Source: Tenrec ecaudatus (taxonomy: Eukaryota > Chordata > Mammalia > Afrosoricida > Tenrecidae). From it: DNA of 64,000 nt. The stretch covers positions 121,695,586 through 121,759,585 of the forward strand of contig NC_134537.1 in the NCBI RefSeq assembly GCF_050624435.1. Direction: 5' to 3'. Shown piece after piece: positions 46,641-59,017 of the stretch. Every line of letters starts with the position of its first letter. Positions within the stretch are counted from its first letter, which is position 1. Made by a program: the position numbers and the translations under genes. The notes beneath the pieces are model-generated. The model saw nothing but the letters and a program-made list of their open reading frames with translations, ran no database searches and had not been told where the DNA came from.

Positions 46641-47865
46641 GCCCCACTCAGGATATAACTAAACATGGGCGGGGTGGGGGTGGGAGGACAGGAAGACCAT
46701 GGGCAGCCCAAACTAACATTACATCTTTTGCTCCATTTCCATGAGTGTTTATTTTAAATAAGATGCAGAAACAAATCATTTCCATCAGAACTTATTTTCA
46801 TATGTAGCTATATCTATTTGGCTCCAGTGGCCATCAACGAGTACATAAAAACATTCTTCCACTAAACAGCATCTTACTCAGTTAAAGGGGGCTGCTGGTT
46901 TGCTACACATGGTTTCCTTTTTAATTGCTGCAGGGATTTGAACTGCAGGTGAATCGAAATGTTTAATTCTGAGCATTTTGCAAACCTGTCATTATGCATG
47001 CTATAGGCAAGTTAGTGGATTTAGTTATGCCAATGATTGTGAAAAGATACATTACTGCTGAATTATAATGCATAAACAGGTTTTATGTTCTTCTGCATAA
47101 TATTAGAAACTCAAATGTATGGAGGCACAGAGCTGTTCTCATCAACCAGTTTTTAAATAGGGTAGCATTTGATGATTTATACCACACATAAAGAAGTTCT
47201 CTTGTCAAGGTGCTTGCTGATCCATGGCATATAATTTGGATAAACGACATGAGCCTTTGATGGGGCCATTAGGAATTATTTGCATTCATAATCTTTTTAA
47301 AAGTGAGGATTTCTTATGTTAGTAATCTCAGGTAGCACTCATTTATTTATTCTCAACAAATGGCCAGTGCTCAGAAAATCCATTGACTAGGCTTTACTTC
47401 AAAACTTTAAAAATTATTTATATATGATGATCTGGGCATGGTGCCGCAATAGCTGTTCTTGTTAAGACAATATACTAGTGCTTATGCATCTCCTGGTAAA
47501 AAAAAAAAAACACAACTTCCCTTATGAAAAAAGTTGGTGGGGTGGGGGGGAAGAAGATGTTTAACCTGATCTAAAGGTAGATCCTACCCCTGAAGAGTTA
47601 GAGGAAATCGAGAACAAGGAGCATGGCAACTCATATTGTGAGGTTGTCTTCCTCCAAATCTAGATTAGGGCAAACCATGGGGTAATAACCTGTTTCCAAA
47701 ATAAAGATTGCCAAAGAGCCTACATGTTAAGAAGCTTAAATATATTAGGTAATTGTCATGTGAGTACCTGTGCTGATTTAATTTTCTATAATTTATTTAT
47801 AGTTCTAATAATCATTGTTATGGCTACACAGAACTCACAGACAAAATTCAGGATTAAAGGGTTTG
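46641..47865. other. Unique DNA; strong candidate conserved noncoding block at 46960-47340
   Basis: No gene is recognised. 46960-47340 is repeat-free and AT-rich, with tcattatgcatgctatag, ccattaggaattatttgcat and several homeobox/POU-like words, and no open frame of note. Confidence 0.5.
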
Positions 47866-47870
47866 CTAAG

Positions 47871-48386
47871 TGTATTAGTCGGGGTACTTTAGAGAAGCAA
47901 ATCCACAGAAACTCATATATAAGAGAGAGTTTTATATAAATGTAAAGTGCACCTAAAGATATCATCCCAACCTAGTGCTGCCCAAGCCCACAATCCAACA
48001 TTAACCCATATGTCCGACACCAATCCACAAAGTCCTCCTCCATCTCACAAAACACACACAATGATGCCAACTGCAGGAGGAAAGCCAAATCAGGGAATGT
48101 GTAAGCATCTCAGCACTGGCAGGGGTCTCCACATGGCTGCTCCAGCACCCAGGGCTGCATCGGGGTAGGTCTAGGCAGCTTCACCTTGGGGATGTCTTGC
48201 AGGAAGTGGGCCTTGCCAGCTGAAGCAGGGAACTGGCTAAGGCAGCTGCACCCTGGTCCAGTCATCAAAAAGCAAGAGACCCGAGAACTCGAAAGATGAG
48301 GCTCACCGAGCCATGTATCCCTCTGCCCTTTAATTAACCCCACATGTGTTTATTGGCCAGGTTGGCACAGTAAACTAGTTACCTCA
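47871..48386 (-). mobile_element. Solo LTR, ERVL-type (second family), with perfect 5-bp TSD
   Basis: On the minus strand it begins tgaggtaactagtttactgt and ends ccccgactaataca, giving TG...CA. ctaag flanks it at 47866-47870 and 48387-48391. It is closely related to the LTR at 28200-28711. No internal sequence adjoins it. Confidence 0.83.
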
Positions 48387-48391
48387 CTAAG

Positions 48392-49019
48392 GAAGGTTAC
48401 AAGCTGTAATGTCAGTGAGAAATGCTCAGGGTTGAGTTGTTTATTAGGATATGTTACAAAGTTTGGTCAAGTCTGCTAACAAATGCCCAAAGAACATACC
48501 ACTGTACTGAAAGCATCAGCCTGAAAGCATTAGGCTTAAACTCCATGATCAACAAGCCCACCTTCCCCAATTAAGTACCCAGAGGTATCCACTCTGTTGC
48601 CAGCCTCTTGTACAATCGCACACCTTACCTGCTCTGTAGGCTGAGAAAGTCCATCGCTCTGTCTCGTGCTCTGGCTCCTGCTTCTGCTATAGTTATGGTC
48701 GGTTTTCTTTCAACATTGCCTCATATTTAGAAATGCATGCTGAAAATGGTGAAGATCAAATGAAATGATGCTTAGACTTAATTAAAAATATTGAGGGAGT
48801 AAAAATTTTAATTAAAAAAGTAAAATGTAACAAATAATAAGGGAAGGAGTAAGGAGAGATAAGAAGAAATAATTTTTAATTATTAGCAGTAGGTGATGGG
48901 TCTTTCTGAGTTTATTACATTATTTATGTCAACTTTTATATATACTTATAGTTTCATATAAAAATATTTTTAAAAAAAACAAGTAACTGCTGAGGTCGCT
49001 TAAGCACAACCAAAAATCT
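48392..49019. other. Unassigned sequence
   Basis: No gene is recognised. The last 230 bases are AT-rich. Confidence 0.35.
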
Positions 49020-49313
49020 CACGGGATTTGGTTTCTTGCTTTTGGGGTTTAGGGCTATGGTTTCAAGGAGCATTTGTTCTAATAATATGCTTAGTGCTTT
49101 CGCTCTACCTTCTTAGTAGAACCTTAGTGCCTGCAGCCTTAAAAGCTTACAGGTGGCCTCCTCAGCAGGAAAATTATTCTCTATTTATTTTACAGAACAG
49201 AGGAAGAAGGAGAGTTGGAAATAATCAGAAGATATGGAATGTGTGGCTAATTGCCTCCATGAACCTTTACCATAAGACCAGAATAATTGGATGGTGCCTG
49301 GCTACCAATGCTG

Positions 49314-50433
49314 GATTTTATTTTAATAATTATATTGGGGACTCATATCACAACTCTTATCACAATCCAAGTATACATCCATTGTGTCAAGCACATTTTT
49401 TTACATTTGTTGCCATTATCGTTCTCAAAGCATTTGCTTTCTACTTGAGTCCTTCATATCAGCTGCTAATTTTTCCCTCATTTTAAAAGATGAGTCCTCC
49501 TCATTTTCCCTCTCCCTCCCCACTCCTCCCTCCCTCATGAATCCTTCATAATTTATAAATTATTATTATTTTGTCATATCTTATGCTGTCCGACGTCTCC
49601 CTTCACCCACTTTTATGTTGTCCATCCCCCAGGGAGGAGGTTATATGTAGATCCTTTAATTGGATCTCCCCTTCTACCCCACCTTCCCTCCACCCTCCTG
49701 GTATCACCACTCACACCAATGGTCTTGAAGGGGTCATCTGTCCTGGATTCCCTGTGTTTCCAGTCCTATCTGTACCAGTGTAAATCCTCTGGTCTAGCCA
49801 GATTTGTAAGGTAGAATTGGGATCATGATAGCGGGGGGCATGGGGGGGGGGGAGGAAGCATTTAGGAACTAAAGGAAAGTCATATGTTTCATCATTGCTA
49901 CCCTGCACCCTGACTGGCTTTTCTCCTCCCCGTGACCCTTCTGTAAGGCGGTGTCCAATTTCCTACAGATGGGCTTTGGGTCTCCACTCAACATTCACCC
50001 TCATTTACAATGATATGATTTTTTGTTCTTAAATTCCTGATACCTGATTCCTTTGACACCTCGTGTCACACAGGCTGGTGTGCTTCTTCCATGTGGGCTT
50101 TGTTGCTTCTCAGCTAGACAGCCACTTGTTTACCTTCAAACCTATGAGACCCCAAACTCTATATCTTTTGATAGCCGGGCACCATCAACTTTCTTCATCA
50201 CATTTTCTTATGCACCCATTTGTCTTCAGTGATCATATCAGGAAGGTGGGCACACACTGGTATGATTTTTTGTTCTTTGATGCCTGATACCTGGTCCTTT
50301 CTACACCTTGTGGCCACACAGGCTGGTGTGCTTCTTCCATGTGGGCTTGTTGCTTCTGAGCTAGATGGCTGCTTATTTACCTGCAAGCCTTTAAAGCCCC
50401 CAGATGCTATGTCTTTTGATAACCGGGCACCAT
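49314..50433 (-). mobile_element. L1 3' UTR insertion 1, minus strand
   Basis: The reversed A-rich tail is at 49314-49335, then ggggactcatatcacaactc, a C/T-rich tract, ggaggaggttatatgtagat, ttctaccccaccttccctcc, and two copies of a 247-base module starting near 50014 and 50261. It stops at gataaccgggcaccat. caatgctg occurs at both borders (49305 and 50433), a probable TSD. Confidence 0.82.
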
Positions 50434-50449
50434 CAATGCTGAATATTTT

Positions 50450-51861
50450 TTAAACAATTTATTAGGGGCTCATACAACTCTTATCACAATCCACACATAT
50501 ACATACATCAATTGTATAAAGCACATCCATACATTCCCTGCCCCAATCATTCTCAAAGCATTTGCTCTCCACTTAAGCCCCTTGCATCAGGTCCTCTTTT
50601 ATTTTTCCCCTCCCTCCCCACTCCCCTCCCTCATGTGCCCTTGGTAATTTATACATCGTTATTTTGTCATATCTTGCCCTATCCGGAGTCTCCCTTCCAC
50701 CCCTTCTCTGCCGTCCATCTCCCAGGGAGGAGGTCACATGTGGATCCTTGTAAGCAGTTCCCCCTTTCCAACCCACTCACCCTCCACTCTCCCAGCATCG
50801 CCCCTCACACCCTTGGTCCTGAAGGTATCATCCACCCTGATTCCCTGTGCCTCCAGCCCTCATATGTACCAGTGTACAGCCTCTGTCCTATCCAGGCCTG
50901 CAAGGTAGAATTCGGATCATGGTAGTTGGGGGGAGGAAGCATCCAGGATCTGGGGGAAAGCTGTGTTCTTCATCGGTACTACCTCGCACCCTAATTAACC
51001 CATCTCCTCTCCTAAACCCCTCTATGAGGGGATCTCCATCGGCCGACACTTGGGCCTTGGGTCTCCACTCTGCACTTCCCCCTTCATTCAATATGGTATA
51101 TATATGTATATATATAAACATACATACACATATACACATACATACATATACATACATATACACACATATATCTTTTTTTTTTTGCATGATGCCTTATACC
51201 TGGTCCCTTGGCACCTCGTGATCGCACTGGCCGGTGTGCTTCTTCCATGTGGGCTTTTTTGCTTCTGAGCTAGATGGCCGCTTGTTCACCTTCAAGCCTT
51301 TAAGACCCCAGACACTATCTCTTTTGATAGCCCCGCACCATCAGCTTTCTTCACCACATTTGCTTATGCACCCATTTGTCTTCAGCGATCCTATCATGGA
51401 CGTGTGCAGTCAATGATATGATTTTTTGTTCTTTGATGCCTGATAACTGATCCCTTCGGGACCACTCGATCACACAGGCTGGTGTGTTCTTCCATGTGGA
51501 CTTTGTTGCTTCTGAGCTAGATGGCCGCTTGTTTATCTTCAAGCCTTTAAGACCCCAGTCACTATCTCTTTTGATAGCCGGGCACAATCAGCTTTCTTCA
51601 CCACATTTACTTGTTCACCCACTTTGGCTCCAGCAGTTGTGTCGGGAGAGTGAGCATCATAGAGTTCCAATTTAATAAAAGAAAGTATTCATGCATTGAG
51701 GGAGTGTTTGAGTAGAGGCCCAAGGTCCTTCCACCACCTTAATACTTAACCTATAAATATAGACACATAGATGGAGGAAAGAGCTAGGAGTCAAAGGGCA
51801 CTTATGGAGGTCTAGACAAAGACATGCACATGTAAATATATATAGGAGGATGGGGAAATAA
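50450..51861 (-). mobile_element. L1 3' UTR insertion 2 with 5' inversion and 18-bp TSD
   Basis: A perfect 18-mer atcaatgctgaatatttt flanks the insertion at 50432-50449 and 51862-51879. The reversed tail holds ccctaataaattgtttaa (AATAAA) at the left. The body runs on the minus strand through a C/T-rich tract, an AT/AC microsatellite (51090-51170), and two copies of a 247-base module near 51188 and 51435, up to 51762. The last 99 bases (51763-51861, gaggaaagagctaggagtca ... ggggaaata) are in the opposite, plus orientation compared with the copy at 12386-12485. No ORF2 is present. Confidence 0.88.
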
Positions 51862-52104
51862 ATCAATGCTGAATATTTTGATGAAAGATTCCACAGAAAA
51901 GTCTTGATCAAAAGAGGTACAATGCGGATTAGAATTTCAAATTCCCATGAACTGGAGCCACAAAGGTTGGATAAAACCCTGCCCATACATATCCTTCAAC
52001 CTTAAACCAAAAATGTCCCAAGTCTTCTTAAAACCTAAGACTTCCAAAACCTAAGTATATAACAGTCTGCCTTGAGCATTATTCTCTTTTAAGAATTGTC
52101 ACAC

Positions 52105-52218
52105 TCAAGAACAAACTCACTGCCACGTCAATTCCCCTGGGAGCCATTGTTAGAGTAGAACCACGGACCTACAATTAGCAGCTGGACACCTAACCGACAG
52201 CACCATTAGAGATCCTAA
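52105..52218 (-). repeat. AfroSINE-type SINE, internally deleted
   Basis: Reversed tail aactcactgccacgtcaatt, then a shortened middle, agtagaaccacggacctaca, and reversed head ggacacctaaccgacagcac. It lies inside the older L1 3' UTR. Confidence 0.65.
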
Positions 52219-52604
52219 AAGCTATCTATACCTAATAGCTTGACAACAGTAATGCAAGATCAAATACCAATATTAGCAGGCACTGAATTCATGTTAAAGG
52301 GGAAGGTACAATTCAGAAAAGAAGGATGAGAGTGCCGACATAACTTGAAGAATGTAATCAATTTAACTAAATGGTTTATGTTGAGATTGTTGAGTTGGTT
52401 TGTTTTTCTGTGTATATTTACAGCAGCAGCTAAATAAATAAAATTATATTTTAAAAAAGATGTTAAAGTAAATATGAGATAGAGTATAAAATGATTATTA
52501 CTAGCTCTTACAATTTTGGTAATAAATGGAAAAGTAGCTAGTAATTACCAAATTCTACCATGTAGAATTGACCCACATACTAACAAAGGAATGAAAGCAT
52601 TCAT

Positions 52605-52726
52605 TTCTGGCTAGCAGTTGATTCTGACTGCAAATTTTTACAAGGGCTTCTTAGACTGCAAATTTTCCAGGGCAGACAGCTTCACCTTTCTCTCATTCTG
52701 ATCTTGAGATGCCACCAGGGCTCCTA
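52605..52726 (-). repeat. AfroSINE-type SINE, diverged
   Basis: Reversed tail cagttgattctgactgcaaa and middle ttcacctttctctcattctg. The reversed 5' end gatgccaccagggctcct is well preserved. Confidence 0.6.
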
Positions 52727-52735
52727 GTTAGCAAT

Positions 52736-54295
52736 AGTAAGCAAAATATTGAGCCATGTAGGACTCACCAAAAGAAGATGGAAAGTATGCACAGACTCAA
52801 TGTACCTAAAAGTACTGGTCAATATTCAACCATTTCAAGAGGTAGCATATGGTCAGGGACCGATGCTACTGAAAGAAGAATTCCAAACTGCACTGAAGGC
52901 ATTAGCAAAAAACAAGGCCCCAGGGATTGACTGGATACCTATTGAAATGTGTCAGCAATTGATGAGGCATTGGAAGCCCTTACTCATCTATGCTGAGACA
53001 TTTGGAAGACTTTTACTTAGCCAACTGACATATTTATGTCAATTCCAATAAAATGCAGAAATTATCCAATAATACCATTAACATCACATGCAAGTAAAAT
53101 TTTGCCAAAGATAGGATAAATAACAGTTGCAGCAATATCTCAGCAATGAGCAGCCAGAAATTCAAGAGGACATGGAACCGAGGATATCACTGCTGACGTT
53201 GAATGGATCTTGGCTGAAAGCAGAGCATGCCAGAAAGATGTTTGTTTGTGTTTTATTGACTATATCAAGGCATTTGAATTTATGGGTCATAAAAATTATG
53301 GATATCCTTGAGAAGAATGGGAATTCCAGAACATTTCATTGTACTCATGAGGAACTTGTACGTGGATCAAGGAGATGTTATGGAGCCAGACCAAGGGAAT
53401 GTTGCATGGTTTAAAATCAGGACAGATGTGCATCAGCGTTGTATACTTTCACTGTTCGTATTCATCCTGTGTGCTGAGTGACCCATTCAAACAACCGGAC
53501 TATACGAAGAAGAAGAAGAAGGCATCAGGATTGGAGAAGGAAGGCTAATACACAACCTGCAATATTCTGATAACATAACTTTTGGTTGGAAGTAAAGGAC
53601 ACTAGGAGCACTTGCTTATGAAAATCAAGGACTGGAGCCTTCAGGATGGATCACAACTCAATGTAAACAAAATCAAAATCCACACAACTGGATCAGTAAG
53701 AAACATCAAGATAAGTGGAGAAAAGATGGAAGTTGTCATAGATTTCATTTTGATTGGTTGTACAATGAATGCTCCTGGGAGCAGCGGTCAAGAACTCAAA
53801 CAACACGTGCTGCACAAGACGGCTGCAGAGTGTTGAAGAACAACGATGGTACTTTGAGGCCTAAGGTTTGCCTGACTCCGGCATGGTCTTTTCAATTGCC
53901 TCACATCCATGTGAAAGCTGGACAGTAAGGGGGACCATAAAAGGAATTGAAGCATTTGAATTACAGTGTTCATGAAGCATATTGAAAAGTACCTCGGAGT
54001 GCCAGGGGAACAAATAAATGTGTCTTAGAAGAAATACAGCCAAAATGTCCTTCGAGGCAAAGATGGAGACACTTGGTCTCGTCTACCCGTGCACATGTTA
54101 TCAGGAGATGTCAGTCCCTGAAGCGGGACATCATACTTTATAAAACTAAGGGTCAGAATAAAAATAGCAAGATTCCTAAGCAGACAGTTGACACAGTGGA
54201 ATGCCACAGTGGGCTCGAACTTCGCGACACGGGTGACGAAAGAGCAAGACCAGCCGGTGGTTTGCTCTGCTGCACACAGGCCGCTAGGAAGCAGA
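52736..54295 (+). mobile_element. RTE/BovB LINE, RT domain to 3' tail
   Basis: The most extended RT segment in the window. A 100-codon frame at 52749-53051 covers the RT N-terminal part (LAKNKAPGIDWIPIEM). 53210-53420 covers the palm (CVLLTI, HRNSRTFHCTHEELV region after frameshifts), and the catalytic YADD position reads YSDN near 53561. Post-RT sequence and the 3' region follow, ending near gaagcagacatgatcaataa. Multiple frameshifts make it inactive. Confidence 0.83.
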
Positions 54296-55204
54296 CATGA
54301 TCAATAACGCACCAAAACAAATAAAGGAGAAACTAAACAGGTTTGTTTGACTAGGTTCTGGAATCCTCGGATTGGGCTTATTTATCTTCTCTATGGTATG
54401 ATTTTGTACTTGGTCCTCAAAACTCAAGGTCCTTCACACAAGCTTACATAAATCTTAATCAAATAGCTCTTAGCCCGGCCAACTGTGAGGAAGGGGAACA
54501 GACTTGTGTTCAGAAGCAACTGTGCCCCGTCTCTTCCTTTTTCATTCCTGCCCCAGGAGGATTCAGTGGGCTCTGCCGGAGATTCATTCAGGAAACACCA
54601 AGAGCAAGCAATTCAGTAGATCTATGCACTGCTTCCCACATTTTTATTTTATTTTCAAACCTGAAAAACCTTTTACCTATGCCTCTCTCAGACTGCTTGT
54701 CAAAACTTACCTACTATGAGGCCACCTCCCTCCCCCCAATAAATATTCTCAGGAATGCTGGATTAACATTTTTATTGCTTCAGCTGCAGTGTGAAATAAA
54801 TCCATTATGACCACATACACACACATGTACGCACACACAGATGTAAAAAGAGACACGCTGAAATGGGTAATTTAGTTTGTATTTAATCAAATCAACTAGA
54901 CTAAATTGTTACATTTTGAAAATTCTTTCAGAAAAAAATGACATGACAGATTAGACACGCAGAAGAGAATGCGACGAAGCTTTCCCACCATGGTCCAAAA
55001 TGGACCTCGCAGGCCTGTAATTACCACCCCTTTCGTTCTCCTACTTGTGCTTTTCCTTTGGTGAGCTTAACTTTTAGCCTTCTTTATTAATACTCTTGGC
55101 CATAACTCTTATTGCTTACGTTTACATTTTCCTCTGAATGAATCCTTACAAGTTAGTAAAAGTGTGACTCTAGGGTTCTCTGGGTCACAGTAATAAGCAG
55201 CTGG
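54296..55204. other. Unassigned sequence
   Basis: No gene is recognised. ACAC-rich bases at 54815-54840 are a minor simple tract. Confidence 0.35.
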
Positions 55205-56010
55205 GTGGCCATCTGCTCCACTCCATCATCACTGACGCCAGCCCTCATTATCTCTCGTCTGGATTTTGCAACGGGTTCCAAAGTAGGTCTTCCTGGCTTG
55301 AGTATTCCCAAAGCTAAGCCTCCCTCCACACTGCTACAACAGCGACTAGTTCCTTCCCGGCCTGACGGCATTATCTCCCCATCCCGTTCAAGTGCACCTC
55401 AGAGTCCACCTTGGGCCACACTTACTGAGCCTCGTCTCAGACTATGTTCCCTCTCACCCTCCTGGCTGAGCACACCTCTCTCTCCATCACCCCTCTCCCA
55501 ATAGGCCACACTGTCCTGCTCCGAAAGGTCAGATAACTTTCTCTCCCTGGGATACAATATACACACAATCCAATCCCTTGGTTCCTATCACATAGGATTT
55601 GCTTCAGGAATACATTATTTTTTAACCTATTTCCATCAAGTCAATGCTGACTCCAGAAGCTCTATAAAACAGAGCGTGGTTGCCCCAGAGATCTCCCAAG
55701 ACTATAAATCTTGATGGTAGAAGATTGCTGCTTCCTGCTCTTATGGAGCAGCAGGGGAGTTGGAATCACCAACCTTTTGGTTAGTGGTCAAGCGCTTAAC
55801 CCACATCAGAAATGACATCTTCTGATCTAGGAAGTCTTTGCTGACTTCCACAAATCATCCCTTCTGATAATGAGATATATCATGCTACATGGTAACTTAT
55901 TAAATATAAGCTCCTTAAAATCAGCAACTGTATTTACTTTTTTTATGTCCAGCCCCCAATTCCAGGATGTGCACATAGTAAACCATTAGGAATTGTCTGT
56001 CAGATAAATA
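55205..56010 (+). mobile_element. L2 LINE 3' part, interrupted by a SINE
   Basis: 55220-55560 has the C/T-rich layout of the L2 3' coding end (ctcgtctggattttgcaacg, gtaggtcttcctggcttgag). 55810-56005 matches the L2 tail: ctaggaagtctttgctgact, ataagctccttaaaatcagc and aggatgtgcacatagtaaac. A minus-strand SINE at 55625-55806 separates the parts. Confidence 0.6.
55625..55806 (-). repeat. AfroSINE-type SINE within L2
   Basis: Reversed tail catcaagtcaatgctgactc, ataaaacagagcgtggttgc, gagcagcaggggagttggaa and reversed head ggtcaagcgcttaacccaca. Confidence 0.75.
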
Positions 56011-57001
56011 CATGAATAACTGAATATTGACTATGTTTAGAAAATCTCTCACTAACATCTCCTATAATACTTCGGTCAATGATTTCACTAGACATTCTGT
56101 ACAGCACACCACGTTAGGCATTGTAGAGGGATACAGACAGATGCAGGTGTGTTTCAGAATAGAAGGTCGTGTACACATCACTGTAATAGAGTCTAAACCC
56201 ATAGAGGTTTATTTAAAATCCCAGGGAGGTGTGGTGGGCAATCTTGGCAAGTTGAAAGAAGAATAAGGAAAACTTCATGGTGAGGTGGCAACATTTTTCA
56301 TCAGTGAGATGGCAAGGACCTGGTCAAATAGCTGTTCAAAAGTTGGTGACTACGTTCTGTATTTCAAAATGAGCCTTTCACCACCTTTATAGCGAATATA
56401 CAAAGATGGCATGCCTATAAGCTTAACAATATAAAGACAAAGGAACACTAGAGCTCTTACTGTCAACTGCCTCACTGGGCTCCAACAAATCTTTTGTGTG
56501 AACAAAAACCACACACCATCACTTCATTGCAGCTCAGGCCTTCGGTTTCTCACTCTCTAAGAATAATCTGTCTCGTGTTTTTAAAAGTAATTCTGTATAT
56601 TGCTATTTGGTTTGTAGTAACTCTAGACATTGGCCATAAAATGTAGATAGACAAAATAACAAAAGGCAAAATTTTGCCTGCAACTCTGACTAGATAGAAG
56701 CATTATAAATTCATTTCAAAGTTTGTTATTCTACATTACTACCCTTTAAGTATCCCTTTTATGCATAAATTAAGGTGAATTCCAAATTCTGACAACTTTG
56801 ACAATAAAATAATTTCAGAAGTTTTCAAAGCCTACATAAGATGTTTTAGGGATATTTTACATTATATGTTTTATGGGTGTTTTACATCCCCCCCCCAAAA
56901 TTTGCTCAGAATATAAGCCTTGTCACATGTGAGTGTAAATTGATTTGGAAAGTTTTGTATTAACAGAAGGCATACTGAGGTAGCTAATGGAGTAACCTTA
57001 G
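56011..57001. other. Unassigned sequence
   Basis: No gene is recognised. The frame at 56027-56266 has no known domain. Confidence 0.35.
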
Positions 57002-57210
57002 ACCCAAACCAAATCCATTGCTAGTGAGTTAATTCTGACTCATAGCAGTCTTACAGAGCAAGATAGAACTGCCCCTCAGGGGTTCAGGGACTTAAATTCA
57101 GTACAGGAGTATAAATCCTCATCTTTCTTTCACAGAGCTGTCAGTGGTTTCAAACTGCTGGCCTTGTGCTAGCAGCACACTGTGTCACTCACTGTGCCCC
57201 GAGGGCTCCT
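57002..57210 (-). repeat. AfroSINE-type SINE, full length
   Basis: Reversed tail ccaaatccattgctagtgag, gagcaagatagaactgcccc, reversed middle, gtggtttcaaactgctggcc and reversed 5' end ccccgagggctcct. Confidence 0.78.
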
Positions 57211-57214
57211 GTTG

Positions 57215-57440
57215 ATGTCTTTTTAAATGAGGGAAGGGGACTGAGATGCAGAGAGATGCACACAGCCCAGTGAGCATCAGGGCTAACAGAAGCTGAAAAG
57301 ACAAGGAAAACTTCCCCTGATCTGAGTTTGACCCTGCCGACACCCTGAATCATGCTTTTAACCTTCAGACAGAATCCATTTCTGTTATTTTAATCCACAC
57401 AGTTTGAGCCACTTCCTTACAGTAGCTCTGATAAAGAGAT
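57215..57440 (+). repeat. MaLR/MLT1-like LTR, 3' part
   Basis: A block reading gaccctgccgacaccctgaa, then agaatccatttctgttattt taatccacacagtttgagcc, follows the 3' part of MLT1-type LTRs. It is old and has no visible TSD. Confidence 0.5.
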
Positions 57441-58054
57441 TGATTTTGGTATAGAGATAGATGGATGTGTATCTCTATCTCATTATCTATAGCAATATTC
57501 TATTGGTTTTATTTCCCTGGAGAAAGCTAAGACAAGCCCTATGTCATAATTTTGCCCACAGGGACCTTGATTGCCTTTCTCTCCTACGAGACATCACACT
57601 GGTTCATTACATTGATGACATTATGCTAATTGGACCTAGTGTGTTAGATGTAGCAATTACTCTAGACTTATTAGGATGACATTTGCCTCTCAGAGAACAG
57701 AAAACAAATCCAACAAAAGTTCAGAGGCCTTCCACTTCAGTGAGGTTTGTAGGGGTCCCGTGACGAGGGGCATGTAGAGATATTAGTTTTAAGGTGAAGG
57801 GCAGGTTATTGCATCTGACCGCTACTAGAATTAGAAAAGAAATTTCAACACCTAGTGTACCTCTTTTGTTTTTTAGAGGCAATATATTCGTCATTTGGGG
57901 GGACTATGCCAACCCACTTACCCAAAAAACTATTTCTCAAAGAGACCCAGAACCAGAGAAGATTCGGCAACAGGTGTAGGCCCCCATGAAAACTTTGACG
58001 TTTGGGCCCTTTGACGGCGCCCAAAGTGTCAGTGAAAGATGGTGATAGTGTGGG

Positions 58055-58245
58055 GGGAGCCCTGGGGCAGCATGATTCTGCACTTGGGTGCGAACAGAAG
58101 GTTGACAGTGTGAACCCCTCAGCCAGTCCATGGGAGAAAGGTGTGGCCTTTTAGAAGGATTTGGAGCCTTGGAAACCAGGAGGCAGTTCTATTCTATCTC
58201 CAATGTTGCTGCCCATCAGAATTGATTCAACCATCATGGTTCGTG
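58055..58245 (+). repeat. AfroSINE-type SINE in ERVL pol
   Basis: Head ggagccctggggcagcatga, B-box side aggttgacagtgtgaacccc, middle catgggagaaaggtgtggcc, gagccttggaaaccaggagg and tail cagaattgattcaaccatca. Confidence 0.82.
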
Positions 58246-59017
58246 TTCATGTTTGAATCGTAGCAAAAACACTTTTAGGATTTTGGAGGAAAGCCTTCTC
58301 ATAGTCTGCAGAAAACTGCTCTCCTTTTGAAAAATGGCTTTGGCTTGCTACTAAGCCTTACTAGAGACTGGATGCTCAAACACGGGCTGTCACGTTGCTA
58401 TGTGAACTGAGCTGTGTACCATGAACTAGTCGCTGTCTAGACCATCAAGTCATAAAGCTGGACCTGGGTCAGCTTTCTATCATCAAATGGATGTGATGTG
58501 TATGAGACCAAGCAGGTCCACACAACGTAAATGAGTTGCATGTGGAAGTTCCTCAAACACTCCTGGTTTCCACTCCTGTGACATTACCTTCCATCCCCAG
58601 TCCACATCCAGATACAGTCTCACTTGGCATTCCCAACAACCAGCTGATGGAGGAGAGTGGGGAAAGTGGAAGGTTGGTTTACAGGTGGGTTTGCCTGCTA
58701 TTCAGGTACCACCGGAAAGTGGACAACTGCAGCACTGCAGTCCTTTTGGGGTATTATCTGGGAGGACAATGGTGAAGAGAAATCATTCCAATGAGCATAA
58801 CCTCTGGCGGTGCACCTCCTTCTTCCTTTTGACTTGAAAGGAGGAATGGTCAGAGATGTAATTCCATATGGATTCTCAGACCACAATCAATAGTTTGTCT
58901 GAATGGTTAAGAACTTGGAAAGAACATAACAAAAACAATGGTAGGAGAAGGGTTTGAGTATATAGATAGGTTTTGTTGAATGGGGAAAATGTGTAGATAT
59001 TACAGCCGAATTCTCAT

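Larger units (their letters stand above)
49020..52455 (+). mobile_element. L1-type 3' UTR (older subfamily), host of three nested insertions
   Basis: The first part (49020-49310) reads ggggtttagggctatggttt, gccttaaaagcttacaggtg, gaatgtgtggctaattgcct and gcctggctaccaatgctg. It resumes at gatgaaagattccacagaaa (51880), continues through cccaagtcttcttaaaacct and ccttgagcattattctcttt, and ends near 52455 with acttgaagaatgtaatcaat, a T/G-rich stretch and ctaaataaataaaat. The interruptions are the L1s at 49314-50433 and 50450-51861 and a SINE at 52105-52218. Without them the element would be about 750 bp, 5' truncated, with no ORF2. The subfamily is inferred from a remembered elephant-type L1 end. 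Confidence 0.7.
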
